The notes beneath the pieces were generated by a model, which worked only from the letters and a program-made list of their open reading frames with translations, ran no database searches and was not told the DNA's origin. A stretch of DNA of 59,931 nt, from positions 1 to 59,931 of the forward strand of contig NZ_CAMQZG010000022.1 in assembly GCF_947039605.1 (NCBI RefSeq), in the 5' to 3' direction. Each line of letters opens with the position of its first letter. Positions within the stretch are counted from its first letter, which is position 1. Source of the DNA: an uncultured Clostridium sp. GTDB lineage: Bacteria > Bacillota > Clostridia > Clostridiales > Clostridiaceae. The translations under genes were made by a program, and so were the position numbers. This document shows, piece by piece, positions 23,809 through 32,286 of the stretch.

Positions 23809-24741
23809 ATGAAGATAGGAGATTATGTTGTAAGAGAATCTTATGGAAAAGATATTATCTTTAAAGTAATGGATGTTAAGGATAATAATGATGGTAGTAA
23901 GTCGTATGTATTAAAAGGAATTAGCATAAGAATATTAGCGGACTCAAGAGAGGATGACTTAATAGTAGTTGATGATGATTTTGAGGCTGATATAGATAGG
24001 ATGTTTAATTCAAGAGTTAATAAGGCGATTAAAAATGTGATGGACAGAAGAGGAGGAGGATGTAGCTTTCCTAGCAATAAGAGAGAATCTCCCAGTACTA
24101 GAAGAGATAGTAGAAGTGAATCAAGAGGAGAAGGACGAGGAAAGTCAGGTAAAATAATTAAACAAGAAAATTTAGTTTTTGGAAGACCAGGAAAAATTCT
24201 TCATATTGATGGAGATGAGAATTACTTAGAAAATTGTTTGAAAGTTTATAAACAATTGCAGTTAGAGGCTGTTGGTAGGGCTATAAGTGAAAAAGACCAA
24301 CCAAGTCAAATTTTAAACATAGTTAAAGAGGTAAAGCCAGATATTGTGGTATTAACAGGGCATGATGGCTTATTTAAAAATAATAAAAATTATTTAGATG
24401 AAAATAGTTATAGAAATTCTAAATATTTTATGGAAGCTGTAAAAGCACTCAGGGAATATAATTCTAGTTATGATGAACTTGTTATATTTGCAGGAGCTTG
24501 CCAGTCATTTTATGAAGGGATATTAGATAGTGGGGCAAACTATGCTAGTTCACCAAGTAGAGTACTTATACATTGTTTAGATCCAGTTTTTGTTTGTGAA
24601 AAAGTAGCTTATACAGCTATGGACAAGGTTGTTCAGATAACTGAGGTCATAGAAAATACTATAACAGGCATAAAAGGGGTTGGAGGGCTTCAAACTAGAG
24701 GAAAATATAGGGAAGGTTACCCAAAATCACAATATATATAG
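23809..24741 (+). CDS. yabG: Sporulation-specific protease YabG
   Basis: A 310-residue cysteine protease that trims coat and cortex-associated proteins late in sporulation. The N-terminal SH3-like domain (MKIGDYVVRESYGKDI) is followed by an unusual Arg/Ser/Gly-rich linker (about residues 83-123), then the caspase-like catalytic domain with H185 in TGHDGLF and C231 in GACQSF, the expected dyad. Bacillus YabG lacks an equally basic linker as far as I recall. Since YabG cleaves after Arg, the linker may be a self-processing site. It starts at an ATG with AAGGGG before it. Confidence 0.93.
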   Translation: MKIGDYVVRESYGKDIIFKVMDVKDNNDGSKSYVLKGISIRILADSREDDLIVVDDDFEADIDRMFNSRVNKAIKNVMDRRGGGCSFPSNKRESPSTRRDSRSESRGEGRGKSGKIIKQENLVFGRPGKILHIDGDENYLENCLKVYKQLQLEAVGRAISEKDQPSQILNIVKEVKPDIVVLTGHDGLFKNNKNYLDENSYRNSKYFMEAVKALREYNSSYDELVIFAGACQSFYEGILDSGANYASSPSRVLIHCLDPVFVCEKVAYTAMDKVVQITEVIENTITGIKGVGGLQTRGKYREGYPKSQYI

Positions 24742-24812
24742 TAATTTATTCGAAATTTTGAATAATATCCTTTGAACTGGTAATAATAAATAGGAATTAG
24801 TAAAGAAATATA

Positions 24813-24842
24813 TTGACAAAAATATTACTTTGGTGCTAAAAT
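24813..24842 (+). promoter_or_regulatory. Upstream sigma-A promoter of veg
   Basis: TTGACA (24813-24818), an 18-bp spacer, TAAAAT (24837-24842). The -35 box is a consensus match. It forms a tandem pair with the promoter 41 bp downstream. Confidence 0.65.
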
Positions 24843-24853
24843 ATTTAATTTAT

Positions 24854-24882
24854 TTGACATCCAAAGTTTTACAGTATATACT
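24854..24882 (+). promoter_or_regulatory. Proximal sigma-A promoter of veg
   Basis: TTGACA (24854-24859), a 17-bp spacer, TATACT (24877-24882), 25 bp before the veg ATG. Near-consensus, in line with veg being one of the strongest promoters known in Bacillus. Confidence 0.82.
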
Positions 24883-24906
24883 AAAAGGAAGGAAGAAGGT
24901 GTTAAA

Positions 24907-25143
24907 ATGGATAAGAATAGAACAGTATCATCTATCAAAAGAACACTAGAGAGCCATTTAGGCGAGAAAGTTATGCTAAAAGCAAACGGTGGTAGAAAGA
25001 GAATTTTAGTTAATGAAGGCGTATTAGAAAGTGTTTACGCAAGTATTTTTGTAATAAGATTACAAAAGGACAACCAAAGGACAGTCACATATAGTTATTC
25101 AGATGTACTTACAAATACAGTTCAATTAGATTTTGAAAGTTAG
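24907..25143 (+). CDS. veg: Veg protein
   Basis: A 78-residue full-length Veg. It is a small SH3-like basic protein, with LGEKVMLKANGGRKR in the first half and VTYSYSDVLT in the second. In Bacillus it is highly expressed in growing cells and linked to biofilm gene regulation and spore outgrowth. It starts at an ATG after AAGGAAGG. It sits between yabG and the SipL gene, matching the yabG-veg order in Bacillus. Confidence 0.95.
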   Translation: MDKNRTVSSIKRTLESHLGEKVMLKANGGRKRILVNEGVLESVYASIFVIRLQKDNQRTVTYSYSDVLTNTVQLDFES

Positions 25144-25154
25144 ATGAATAGAAG

Positions 25155-25185
25155 AAAAAAGCTCCTTTGGCATAGGGGTTTTTTT
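25155..25185 (+). terminator. Terminator of veg
   Basis: AAAAAAGCTCC pairs with GGGGTTTTTT (with two G-T pairs) over a 9-nt loop, ending in a T run, starting 11 bp after the veg stop. Confidence 0.75.
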
Positions 25186-25193
25186 ATTTGCGT

Positions 25194-25281
25194 AAAAAAA
25201 AGAAAGATGGTGGGTTTCCATCTTTCAACTATGGTATAAAAGGGTATTGAGAATTTATGAGAGGTTATATGGTCAATAACC
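25194..25281 (-). ncRNA. Probable small RNA, about 88 nt, between veg and sipL
   Basis: Leftward unit with its own promoter (25288-25316) and its own intrinsic terminator. The transcript would begin with a hairpin (GGTTAT-7nt-ATAACC), have a single-stranded middle containing ACCTCTCA and ATTCTCAA, and end in a terminator of 9 bp (GAAAGATGG/CCATCTTTC with a 7-nt loop) followed by eight T (25194-25201 on the complement). There is no plausible ORF. The CCTCTC stretch is complementary to GAGAGG-type ribosome sites, suggesting a trans-acting regulator; that part is inference. Confidence 0.72.
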
Positions 25282-25287
25282 ACTTTT

Positions 25288-25316
25288 ATAATACGATATT
25301 TTTCGACAAGTGTCAA
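25288..25316 (-). promoter_or_regulatory. Sigma-A promoter of the veg-sipL sRNA
   Basis: On the minus strand: TTGACA (25316-25311), an exact 17-bp spacer, TATTAT (25293-25288). It is one of the best sigma-A promoters in the window, yet no annotated gene lies downstream of it on that strand until the veg terminator. Confidence 0.82.
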
Positions 25317-25475
25317 CTATATTCAATGAAAAATTCGACAAAAAATGATAAAGAAATTAGAAAAGAACAATTAGCCTTTAAAAATTAAATATATTCTTTA
25401 AAAAATTTCAAAAAAGTGGAATTAAAATAGCTTAAGTTTTATATATTATAGTAGGTAGAATATAGGAGGTACAAT

Positions 25476-27038
25476 ATGGCTAATTTAGATCTTATAAAAG
25501 AAAATGTAGAACTTCAGATACAAGTTGGAGAGAATTCAAACGATGATATCATAAGAGAAGAATATCTTATTTCTGATACGCTTCCAGATGTAAGTGATAT
25601 TTTATCAGTTGATGTTGATAAAAAAATTACAAAAGCAGAAGTCGTAGATGGAAAGGTATTAGTAGAGGCTGATATTAAATATAGCATAATTTATTTATCA
25701 GATGAGGAAGAAGGAAAAGGCGTAAATAATGTAGTTTATAAAAGTAAGTTATCAAACTTCATAGACATATTAGGAGCAGAGCAAGGAATGTTTTGCAATG
25801 TGGAGTGTGAACTAGAACATATTAATGCAAGTCTTATCAATGAAAGAAAAATAAATGTAGAGGCTTATTTTAGATCAAAAGCTGATGTTTATAAAAATGA
25901 AGAGTTTGAATTTGTTCAAAGTGTAGAAAATAGAGCTGATATACAAACAATAAAAAAAGTAGAAACTGTAGATAAATCTATTTATGGAACTACAAAAAAT
26001 ATATCTTATAGCTCAGAATTAAAAGTTAGTATGGATAAAAGTCAGATTGATAAAGTAGTTAAGTTTGATTACTTATTACATAAAAAGGACGTTAAGCTTT
26101 ATGATGATAGAGTTTTATATTCTTGCTATGCAAAAGTAAACGTAGTATATAAATCAGAAGAGTCAAAAGAACTATGCCTTTTAGAGGATGATATATTTAT
26201 ATCAGATGAAGAAGAGGTAATTGGTGTATCAGCAGATTATAATTGCGATTTTGATTTTAATATTGTCAATGCTGATTATGCAGTAGGACAAGATGATTTA
26301 GGTGAGGAAAGAATTATTAATATTTCTTTTGATGTTAAATCAAATCTTAAAGTTTTAAAATCTGAAGAAATTGAAGTTATAGAAGATGCATATTCTCCAG
26401 AGAAAGAGTTAAATTTGATTAAAGAAAAATCAATTTTTAGTATTAGATATGGTGAGGGTTGCACAGAAGCTATTGCAAAAGATAATGTTAAACTTGAAGA
26501 TGATGAACCGATTTTAGTAATAAGTTCAAAGGGTGAAATAGTGTCTATTGAGACAGAAGTAATTAGTGGATGTGTTAATATTGATGGTACTCTTAAAGTT
26601 AATTGTCTTTACAAATCTGCAAATGAAGATAAATGCTATGGAAGTAAAGAAATAGATTTACCATTCACAGGAGCTATAGAAATTGCAGGGTTAACAGAGG
26701 ATATGGATGTAGTAGTTAAAGGAACATTAGAAAGTTTAACTACAGCAATTGAAGCAGGAACAATAGCTGTAAAGGGCATTGTCTCATTTATTGCAAAAGC
26801 ATCATATAAAGAAGAAAAAGAATATATCAATACAATAGAAGAATGTGAAGAGTCAGAGGCTCCTAAAAAGAAAGCTTCAGTAACTATTTATGTTGTTGAA
26901 TGTGGAGATACTATTTGGAAACTTGCTAAGAAGTATAATACAACAATGGATGCTATAGCAAGTGCTAATGGAATTGATTTGTGCGATATTCTTGAAATTG
27001 GAACAAAGTTAATAATTCCAGGAAGAGCTACAATCTAA
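25476..27038 (+). CDS. sipL: SipL-type spore morphogenetic protein (DUF3794 repeats + LysM)
   Basis: A 520-residue protein with DUF3794 (SPOCS) modules in the first ~460 residues and a LysM domain at about 473-518 (YVVECGDTIWKLAKKYNTTMDAIASANG...). This is the architecture of SipL in Clostridioides difficile, which tethers the coat basement layer to SpoIVA. It starts at an ATG after AGGAGG. It is alone between two terminators. Early mother-cell (sigma-E) expression is expected from the family, but no clear sigma-E element was found. Confidence 0.9.
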   Translation: MANLDLIKENVELQIQVGENSNDDIIREEYLISDTLPDVSDILSVDVDKKITKAEVVDGKVLVEADIKYSIIYLSDEEEGKGVNNVVYKSKLSNFIDILGAEQGMFCNVECELEHINASLINERKINVEAYFRSKADVYKNEEFEFVQSVENRADIQTIKKVETVDKSIYGTTKNISYSSELKVSMDKSQIDKVVKFDYLLHKKDVKLYDDRVLYSCYAKVNVVYKSEESKELCLLEDDIFISDEEEVIGVSADYNCDFDFNIVNADYAVGQDDLGEERIINISFDVKSNLKVLKSEEIEVIEDAYSPEKELNLIKEKSIFSIRYGEGCTEAIAKDNVKLEDDEPILVISSKGEIVSIETEVISGCVNIDGTLKVNCLYKSANEDKCYGSKEIDLPFTGAIEIAGLTEDMDVVVKGTLESLTTAIEAGTIAVKGIVSFIAKASYKEEKEYINTIEECEESEAPKKKASVTIYVVECGDTIWKLAKKYNTTMDAIASANGIDLCDILEIGTKLIIPGRATI

Positions 27039-27056
27039 ATTTAAAAAAGAAGATTT

Positions 27057-27090
27057 AAACACCTAAAATAAATTATTTTAGGTGTTTTTT
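27057..27090 (+). terminator. Terminator of sipL
   Basis: A 14-bp perfect stem, AAACACCTAAAATA with TATTTTAGGTGTTT, a 3-nt loop and six T. Confidence 0.9.
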
Positions 27091-27148
27091 GCATAAAAAA
27101 ATAAAAGTTGGCAAAAATAAAAGATGCGTGTTTTATGAGGTGAATTTT

Positions 27149-27964
27149 ATGCGAAAAAAAATAGACAACAAATGTAGATTTATAATAATTGGAGGCGCAG
27201 AGGATAAGAATGGAAAAAAGAAGATATTAAAGTATGTTTCAGAACAAATTAATTCAGATGAGCTTTTGCTTATAGCCACGGTAGCAAGTGAGTGTCCAAA
27301 TGAAGCTATAAAGGAATACAAAAAAATATTTAAATCATTAGGTTTAAGTAATTTAGAAGAGCTTTATGTGAATAGCAGAAATGAATGTTTAGATGAAAAA
27401 AAAATAGAACTTGTTAAAAGAGCAAAATTAATATTTTTTACAGGTGGAGACCAACTTAGAATAACAAGCATTTTAGGAGGAACACCACTTTATTATGAAC
27501 TTAAAAATCAGTTTAATAATGGATGTATATATGTTGGAACATCAGCAGGTGCATCTGTTGTTAGTGAAACTATGGTTGTACAAGGTGAGGATGATAAGTC
27601 ACCAAGTAAGTGCTATGTAAATATGTCTAAAGGACTTGGACTTATAAAAGATATTATAATTGACCAACATTTTGCTCAAAGAGGACGAATTGGTAGGCTT
27701 TTAGCTATGGTTGCTCAAAATCCAGAAAATTTAGGAATTGGAATAGATGAAGATACGGCAATAATCATAAATAGTGAAAATATGCTAGAGGTTATAGGTT
27801 CTGGTGCAATTTATATAGTTGATGGAAGAAATATAACTTATAGCAATGTTTCAGAACAAGAATATAAGGAACTTTTAAGTATGTACAATGTAAAGTTACA
27901 TGTTTTAACACCAGGGAAAAAATATGATTTATTAAAAAAGGTACCTTTTGAGGAGGAAATTTAG
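27149..27964 (+). CDS. cphB: Cyanophycinase
   Basis: A 271-residue serine exopeptidase of the S51 family that degrades cyanophycin to beta-Asp-Arg dipeptides. The nucleophile is in GTSAGASVVSE, and other family blocks are IIIGGAEDK, FTGGDQLRI and DQHFAQRGRIGRL. The ATG at 27149 is chosen because GAGGTG precedes it; an in-frame ATG at 27089 lies in the sipL terminator tail. No signal peptide, so it is cytoplasmic. Four bp separate it from cphA, a classical synthesis/degradation pair for the nitrogen reserve. Confidence 0.93.
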   Translation: MRKKIDNKCRFIIIGGAEDKNGKKKILKYVSEQINSDELLLIATVASECPNEAIKEYKKIFKSLGLSNLEELYVNSRNECLDEKKIELVKRAKLIFFTGGDQLRITSILGGTPLYYELKNQFNNGCIYVGTSAGASVVSETMVVQGEDDKSPSKCYVNMSKGLGLIKDIIIDQHFAQRGRIGRLLAMVAQNPENLGIGIDEDTAIIINSENMLEVIGSGAIYIVDGRNITYSNVSEQEYKELLSMYNVKLHVLTPGKKYDLLKKVPFEEEI

Positions 27965-27968
27965 AGAA

Positions 27969-30581
27969 ATGAAGATAAAAAGTCAAAAAGTTTTTGAGGG
28001 AAAAAACATATATTCACACAGAAAAATAATTAGAGTTGATGTTGATCTTGAAGGATATTGTGAGATACCTAGTAACCATATAGAAGGATTTACAGAAAAG
28101 TTAGTTGGAATTTTACCAGAATTAAAAGATCATAGATGTGGAATTGATGAAGATCATGGTTTTTATACAAGACTTAAAGAAGGAACTTATTTGGCTCATA
28201 TTTGTGAGCATATGATTATAGCTTTGCAAAATAGATTAGGAATTAATGTTGCTTATGGAAAAGCAAGAGAGATAAAAGAAGATTTTTATTATTTGATATT
28301 TGAATATAAACATAAAAAAACAGCACTTGCTTCAATAAATTTAGCTGTTGATATAATAAATTCTTTAATAAATAAAGTAAATATAGATATAGATAAAAGA
28401 ATTGAGCTTATAGAGAAAATTCTTGTAAAAGAAATGATGGGACCATCAACAAAGGCTATATATAATAGTGCAAAAAGAAGTAATATGCCTGTTATGGAGA
28501 TTGGGGAAGGTGTGTATCAAATTGGTTATGGAAAAAAAGGAAGAGTATTCTCAGCAACGATAGGAGCAAATACAAGCGCAATTGCAGTTGATATATGCTG
28601 TGATAAGTATTTAACTAAAAAAGTATTATCAATGAATAGTATACCAGTTGCAAATGGATGTAAGGTTCGGAATACTATTGAACTTTTAAAATCAGCACAA
28701 AAAATAGGATATCCAGTAGTTTTAAAACCACAGTTTGGAAGTAAAGGGGCTGGTGTGTGTGTAAATATAAAGACTGAGGTTGAACTTGTAAAAGCTTTCT
28801 CTAGTTTAATTGAAAAAACAAAAGATATAATTTTAGAAGAATATGTTGAGGGTCGAGATTATAGGGTTTGTATTATAGATTATAAAGTAGTTGCAGTAGC
28901 GCACAGAGTACCTCCACAAGTAGTTGGTGATGGCATTAACTCAATAAAGGATTTAATACTTGAGCTAAATAAAGATACTCGTAGAGGGAATGGACATGAA
29001 AGGCCATTGACTAAGATTAAGTTAGATGAAGAACTTGATAATAATCTTAAAAAACATAAACTTGATATTAATTCTATTCTTAAAAAAGATGAAAAACTTT
29101 GCTTAAGAGAAAATGCTAATTTATCAACAGGTGGTTTTGCAGAAGATTGTACAAATTTAATAAGTGAAGAAAATATAAAAATTTGTGAAAGAGCTGCTAA
29201 AGCACTAGGACTTGATATTTGTGGCTTAGATATATCAACTAATAATATAGCAAAGTCACTCAATGATTATGGGATAATTATTGAGGCGAATGCAGCACCA
29301 GGAATAAGAATGCATGAAATACCGGTGAATGGAGAGCAAAGAAATGTATCAGATGCTATTTTAAGTACAATGTATCCCACAGGGATATCTAACATACCGA
29401 TAATTTCTATAACAGGAACTAACGGTAAGACAACTACTACAAGATTAATATCATATGTAATTTCACTTATGGGATACAATGTTGGTATGACTTCAACTGA
29501 TGGAGTTGTTATTGGAAATGAATTTATTCATGTTGGTGATGATACCGGGGCAGAAAGTGCTAAATCAGTACTTTTAAATAGAGATGTTGATTATGCAGTA
29601 CTTGAAACGGCTAGAGGTGGAATAGTTAAACAAGGTTTAGCCTATGAACTTGCAGATATTGGCGTTATAACAAATATTAGTGATGATCATTTAGGCATAG
29701 ATGGAATTAACACTGTTGATGAGTTAGCATTTACAAAATCTTTAGTAGTTGAAGCTATTAAAAAGGATGGTTATGCAGTTATTAATGGTGATGATAAATA
29801 TTGTAAGTTTATGATTGAACGTGCTAGTAAGTATGGAGTTAAAGCAATTATTTATTCAATGAATAAGAAGAATAAATTTATTCAGAATAATATAAAAGAG
29901 GGAGTTCCAGTTATTTATAAAAATGAAGAGTTTATAGTAGTTCAAAATAAAGGAAAAGAATATAAAATATGCGATTATAGATATATGCCTCTTACTATGA
30001 ATGGTATGTTAAAACATAATATATATAATGCACTTGCAGCATGTGGAGCTTTAGTTGGAATTGGAATGGATTATGTGATAATTTCAAAAGGATTTTTAAA
30101 ATTTAAAAGTGATGAAATTTTTAATTCAGGAAGATTTAATATTTATAATGTAGATGGTAGAGAAATTATTTTTGATTATGGACATAATATTAGTGGATAC
30201 AAGGCCATAGTAGAATCGCTTGAGGCAATGGGTAGAAAAAATGTTTCGGCAATAATAGGAGTTCCAGGAGATAGGAGTAATAGTAATATTAAAACTATAG
30301 GAAAAATATCAGCCAAAAATTTTGCTAAAATATATGTAAAAGAAGATATAGATAGAAGAAATAGAGATATTAATGAAGTTGCTGAGATTTTAGTAGATGG
30401 AATTAAAAGTGTAAGAAAAAATTTAGAAAACACTTTTGTAATACTAGACGAAGCAGATGCATTAGAAACAGCTTTTAATAATAGTGATGCTGGAGATACT
30501 ATTATAGTATTTTATGAGGATTATAAAAAAGTTTTAAAAAAATTAAATACTTTAAGCAAAACCCATGAGGTTAGGGCTTAA
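27969..30581 (+). CDS. cphA: Cyanophycin synthetase
   Basis: An 870-residue ligase that polymerises Asp and Arg without ribosomes. The N-terminal domain (1-160) is followed by an ATP-grasp domain (about 165-475; VVLKPQFGSKGAGV, IIEANAAPGIR) that adds Asp, and a Mur-ligase-like domain with the P-loop GTNGKT at 483-488 that adds Arg, then the Mur C-terminal domain. Full length for the family. The ATG at 27969 has GAGGAGG 12 nt upstream, inside the end of cphB. Placement among sporulation genes suggests the polymer is made for or in spores, as reported for some clostridia. Confidence 0.95.
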   Translation: MKIKSQKVFEGKNIYSHRKIIRVDVDLEGYCEIPSNHIEGFTEKLVGILPELKDHRCGIDEDHGFYTRLKEGTYLAHICEHMIIALQNRLGINVAYGKAREIKEDFYYLIFEYKHKKTALASINLAVDIINSLINKVNIDIDKRIELIEKILVKEMMGPSTKAIYNSAKRSNMPVMEIGEGVYQIGYGKKGRVFSATIGANTSAIAVDICCDKYLTKKVLSMNSIPVANGCKVRNTIELLKSAQKIGYPVVLKPQFGSKGAGVCVNIKTEVELVKAFSSLIEKTKDIILEEYVEGRDYRVCIIDYKVVAVAHRVPPQVVGDGINSIKDLILELNKDTRRGNGHERPLTKIKLDEELDNNLKKHKLDINSILKKDEKLCLRENANLSTGGFAEDCTNLISEENIKICERAAKALGLDICGLDISTNNIAKSLNDYGIIIEANAAPGIRMHEIPVNGEQRNVSDAILSTMYPTGISNIPIISITGTNGKTTTTRLISYVISLMGYNVGMTSTDGVVIGNEFIHVGDDTGAESAKSVLLNRDVDYAVLETARGGIVKQGLAYELADIGVITNISDDHLGIDGINTVDELAFTKSLVVEAIKKDGYAVINGDDKYCKFMIERASKYGVKAIIYSMNKKNKFIQNNIKEGVPVIYKNEEFIVVQNKGKEYKICDYRYMPLTMNGMLKHNIYNALAACGALVGIGMDYVIISKGFLKFKSDEIFNSGRFNIYNVDGREIIFDYGHNISGYKAIVESLEAMGRKNVSAIIGVPGDRSNSNIKTIGKISAKNFAKIYVKEDIDRRNRDINEVAEILVDGIKSVRKNLENTFVILDEADALETAFNNSDAGDTIIVFYEDYKKVLKKLNTLSKTHEVRA

Positions 30582-30586
30582 GAAGG

Positions 30587-30618
30587 AAAGAGATAGAAGA
30601 AATTCTATCTCTTTTTTT
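30587..30618 (+). terminator. Terminator of the cphBA operon
   Basis: AGAGATAGAA/TTCTATCTCT perfect 10-bp stem with a GAAA tetraloop and seven T. Confidence 0.92.
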
Positions 30619-30697
30619 AAATTCTCTTTATGTTTATGGAATTAAATATTATAATAGGTTTAATAAAAGTTAACGTTATGAGGAAGGTTGAGTAAGT

Positions 30698-31549
30698 ATG
30701 AGAAGAAAGGCATATGCAAAAATTAATATTGCTCTAGACGCTATAGGTAAAAGAGAAGATGGTTATCACTTATTAAAAATGATAATGCAAACAGTCGATA
30801 TATACGATGAAATAGAACTTAATAAGAATAAAGAGAAGAAAATAAATTTAACGACTGATAAATACTATCTTCCAACAGATGAAAAAAATTTAGCCTATAA
30901 AGCAGCAAAGTTATTTATGGATACTTATAAAATAAAAGATGGTGTTGATATTCACATAAAAAAGAATATACCTGTCTCAGCAGGAATGGCTGGGGGAAGT
31001 GCAGATGCAGCAACAGTTTTATTTTTAATGAATAAAGTATTTAATCAAGGAGTAAGTAAGACTGAACTTGAAAAATTAGCAATTAAAATAGGAGCAGATG
31101 TTCCTTACTGTATAGAAGGTGGAACAGCACTTTGTGAAGGTATTGGAGAAAAAATTAAAAAGATAAAACCTTTCAAAGATAAAATTATAGTTATTGTTAA
31201 GCCAAGTTTTGGTGTTTCTACAAAAGATGTTTATGGTGATTTAGATATAACTAAAATACATAAACATGCAGATATAGAGGGTCTAATAAAATGTATGGCT
31301 AAAGAAGATTTATATGGTGTTTCAACTAGAATGAGAAATGTTCTAGAGAATGTAACTGTTAAAAAGCATAGAGTTATTAGAGAAATAAAAGATGAACTTA
31401 GAACTACTGGGGCCATAGGAACTATGATGAGTGGTAGTGGACCTACTGTCTTTGCATTTTTTGAGGATATGTTAGTAGCTCAAAAGGCTTATGATAGAAT
31501 GAAAGAAGTTTATGGAAACTTTGATGTATTTATAACAAGAACTATATAA
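30698..31549 (+). CDS. ispE: 4-diphosphocytidyl-2-C-methyl-D-erythritol kinase IspE
   Basis: A 283-residue GHMP kinase of the MEP isoprenoid pathway. It phosphorylates CDP-methylerythritol at the 2-hydroxyl. The N-terminus is AKINIALDAIGKREDGYH, the ATP-binding GHMP motif is PVSAGMAGGSADAA and the C-terminal motif is MSGSGPTVFAFF. Full length. It starts at an ATG about 10 nt after AGGAAGG. spoIIR follows across a hairpin that doubles as a promoter region. Confidence 0.96.
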   Translation: MRRKAYAKINIALDAIGKREDGYHLLKMIMQTVDIYDEIELNKNKEKKINLTTDKYYLPTDEKNLAYKAAKLFMDTYKIKDGVDIHIKKNIPVSAGMAGGSADAATVLFLMNKVFNQGVSKTELEKLAIKIGADVPYCIEGGTALCEGIGEKIKKIKPFKDKIIVIVKPSFGVSTKDVYGDLDITKIHKHADIEGLIKCMAKEDLYGVSTRMRNVLENVTVKKHRVIREIKDELRTTGAIGTMMSGSGPTVFAFFEDMLVAQKAYDRMKEVYGNFDVFITRTI

Positions 31550-31570
31550 TTAAAAAAAATTAAATCAAAT

Positions 31571-31600
31571 GTATAAAAAGAACACTTCCTGGCTATGATA
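31571..31600 (+). promoter_or_regulatory. Sigma-F-type promoter of spoIIR
   Basis: GTATA at 31571-31575, a 15-bp spacer, GGCTATGATA at 31591-31600. The sigma-F consensus is GYATA and GGNNANANTR; only one specified position differs. spoIIR is sigma-F-dependent in Bacillus. The start site would fall near 31606, inside the hairpin listed next. Confidence 0.62.
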
Positions 31601-31620
31601 TAGCTATCAGGGGGTGTTTT
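31580..31620 (+). terminator. Terminator of ispE that masks the spoIIR ribosome site
   Basis: AACACTTCCTG (31581-31591) pairs with CAGGGGGTGTT (about 31608-31618) including two T-G pairs, with an inner GCTAT/ATAGC stem, then TTTTT. The GGGGG in the 3' arm is also the ribosome binding site of spoIIR, so read-through RNA from ispE should be poorly translated. Confidence 0.75.
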
Positions 31621-31624
31621 TATT

Positions 31625-32245
31625 ATGAAAAAAACAATTATAGGTATTATAGGATTTATTATATTAATAGGGTTATTTATAGGAATAAAAAACAATAGTG
31701 TACAAGCAGCTGGTAGTATAGAAAGTATAAAAGAAAAGGTGATTAGATTCCATGTTTTAGCTAATAGTGATTCAAAAGAGGATCAAGATTTAAAGTTAAA
31801 AGTTAGAGATGAGGTTATAAATTTTGTTAGTCCAAGCTTAGAAAATTCAAAAAGTATAGAACAGTCAAGGAAGATTTTGTTAGGGCTAAAGGATGAAGTT
31901 ATAGAACTTGCGGAAAATCTTATAAAAAAAGAAGGGTATGATTATAGTGTTGATGTAGAGCTTGAAATGACGAATTTTCCAGTTAAAACTTATGGGAATA
32001 TTACACTTCCACAAGGTGAATATGAAGCATTTAGAGTTCTTATTGGTGAGGCAAAAGGAGAAAATTGGTGGTGTGTAATGTTTCCTCCATTATGTTTTAT
32101 AGATATGACAAAAGGTCAGATAAGTTATGAAAAAAGTGAAAAAGAACTTTCAGAAGTTTTGACACAAGAGGAATATAGTTTGATAACAGATGAAGAAGAT
32201 AGTAAAATAGAATTTAGATTTAAATTAGCAGATTTATTTAAATAA
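31625..32245 (+). CDS. spoIIR: Stage II sporulation protein SpoIIR
   Basis: A 206-residue secreted signalling protein from the forespore that triggers SpoIIGA to process pro-sigma-E. It has an N-terminal hydrophobic segment (about 3-24), then the family core: IRFHVLANSDSKEDQDLKLKVR in pieces at about 39-60, FPVKTYGNITLPQGEYEAFR, and WWCVMFPPLCF. Full length. The ATG follows GGGGGTG, part of a terminator hairpin. The promoter-like element just upstream matches sigma-F. Confidence 0.95.
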   Translation: MKKTIIGIIGFIILIGLFIGIKNNSVQAAGSIESIKEKVIRFHVLANSDSKEDQDLKLKVRDEVINFVSPSLENSKSIEQSRKILLGLKDEVIELAENLIKKEGYDYSVDVELEMTNFPVKTYGNITLPQGEYEAFRVLIGEAKGENWWCVMFPPLCFIDMTKGQISYEKSEKELSEVLTQEEYSLITDEEDSKIEFRFKLADLFK

Positions 32246-32286
32246 ATTGTTATTCTAAAAATATTAAGATACTTAGAGGAGAAATT

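Noticed and set aside
25380-25475. Sigma-E promoter before sipL
   Set aside because: The region is AT-rich with several partial matches, none with both elements at proper spacing.
28880-29263. Long minus-strand open frames inside cphA, atpA, htrA and other genes
   Set aside because: They are antisense shadows of strongly conserved genes, have no ribosome sites and show no recognisable protein features.
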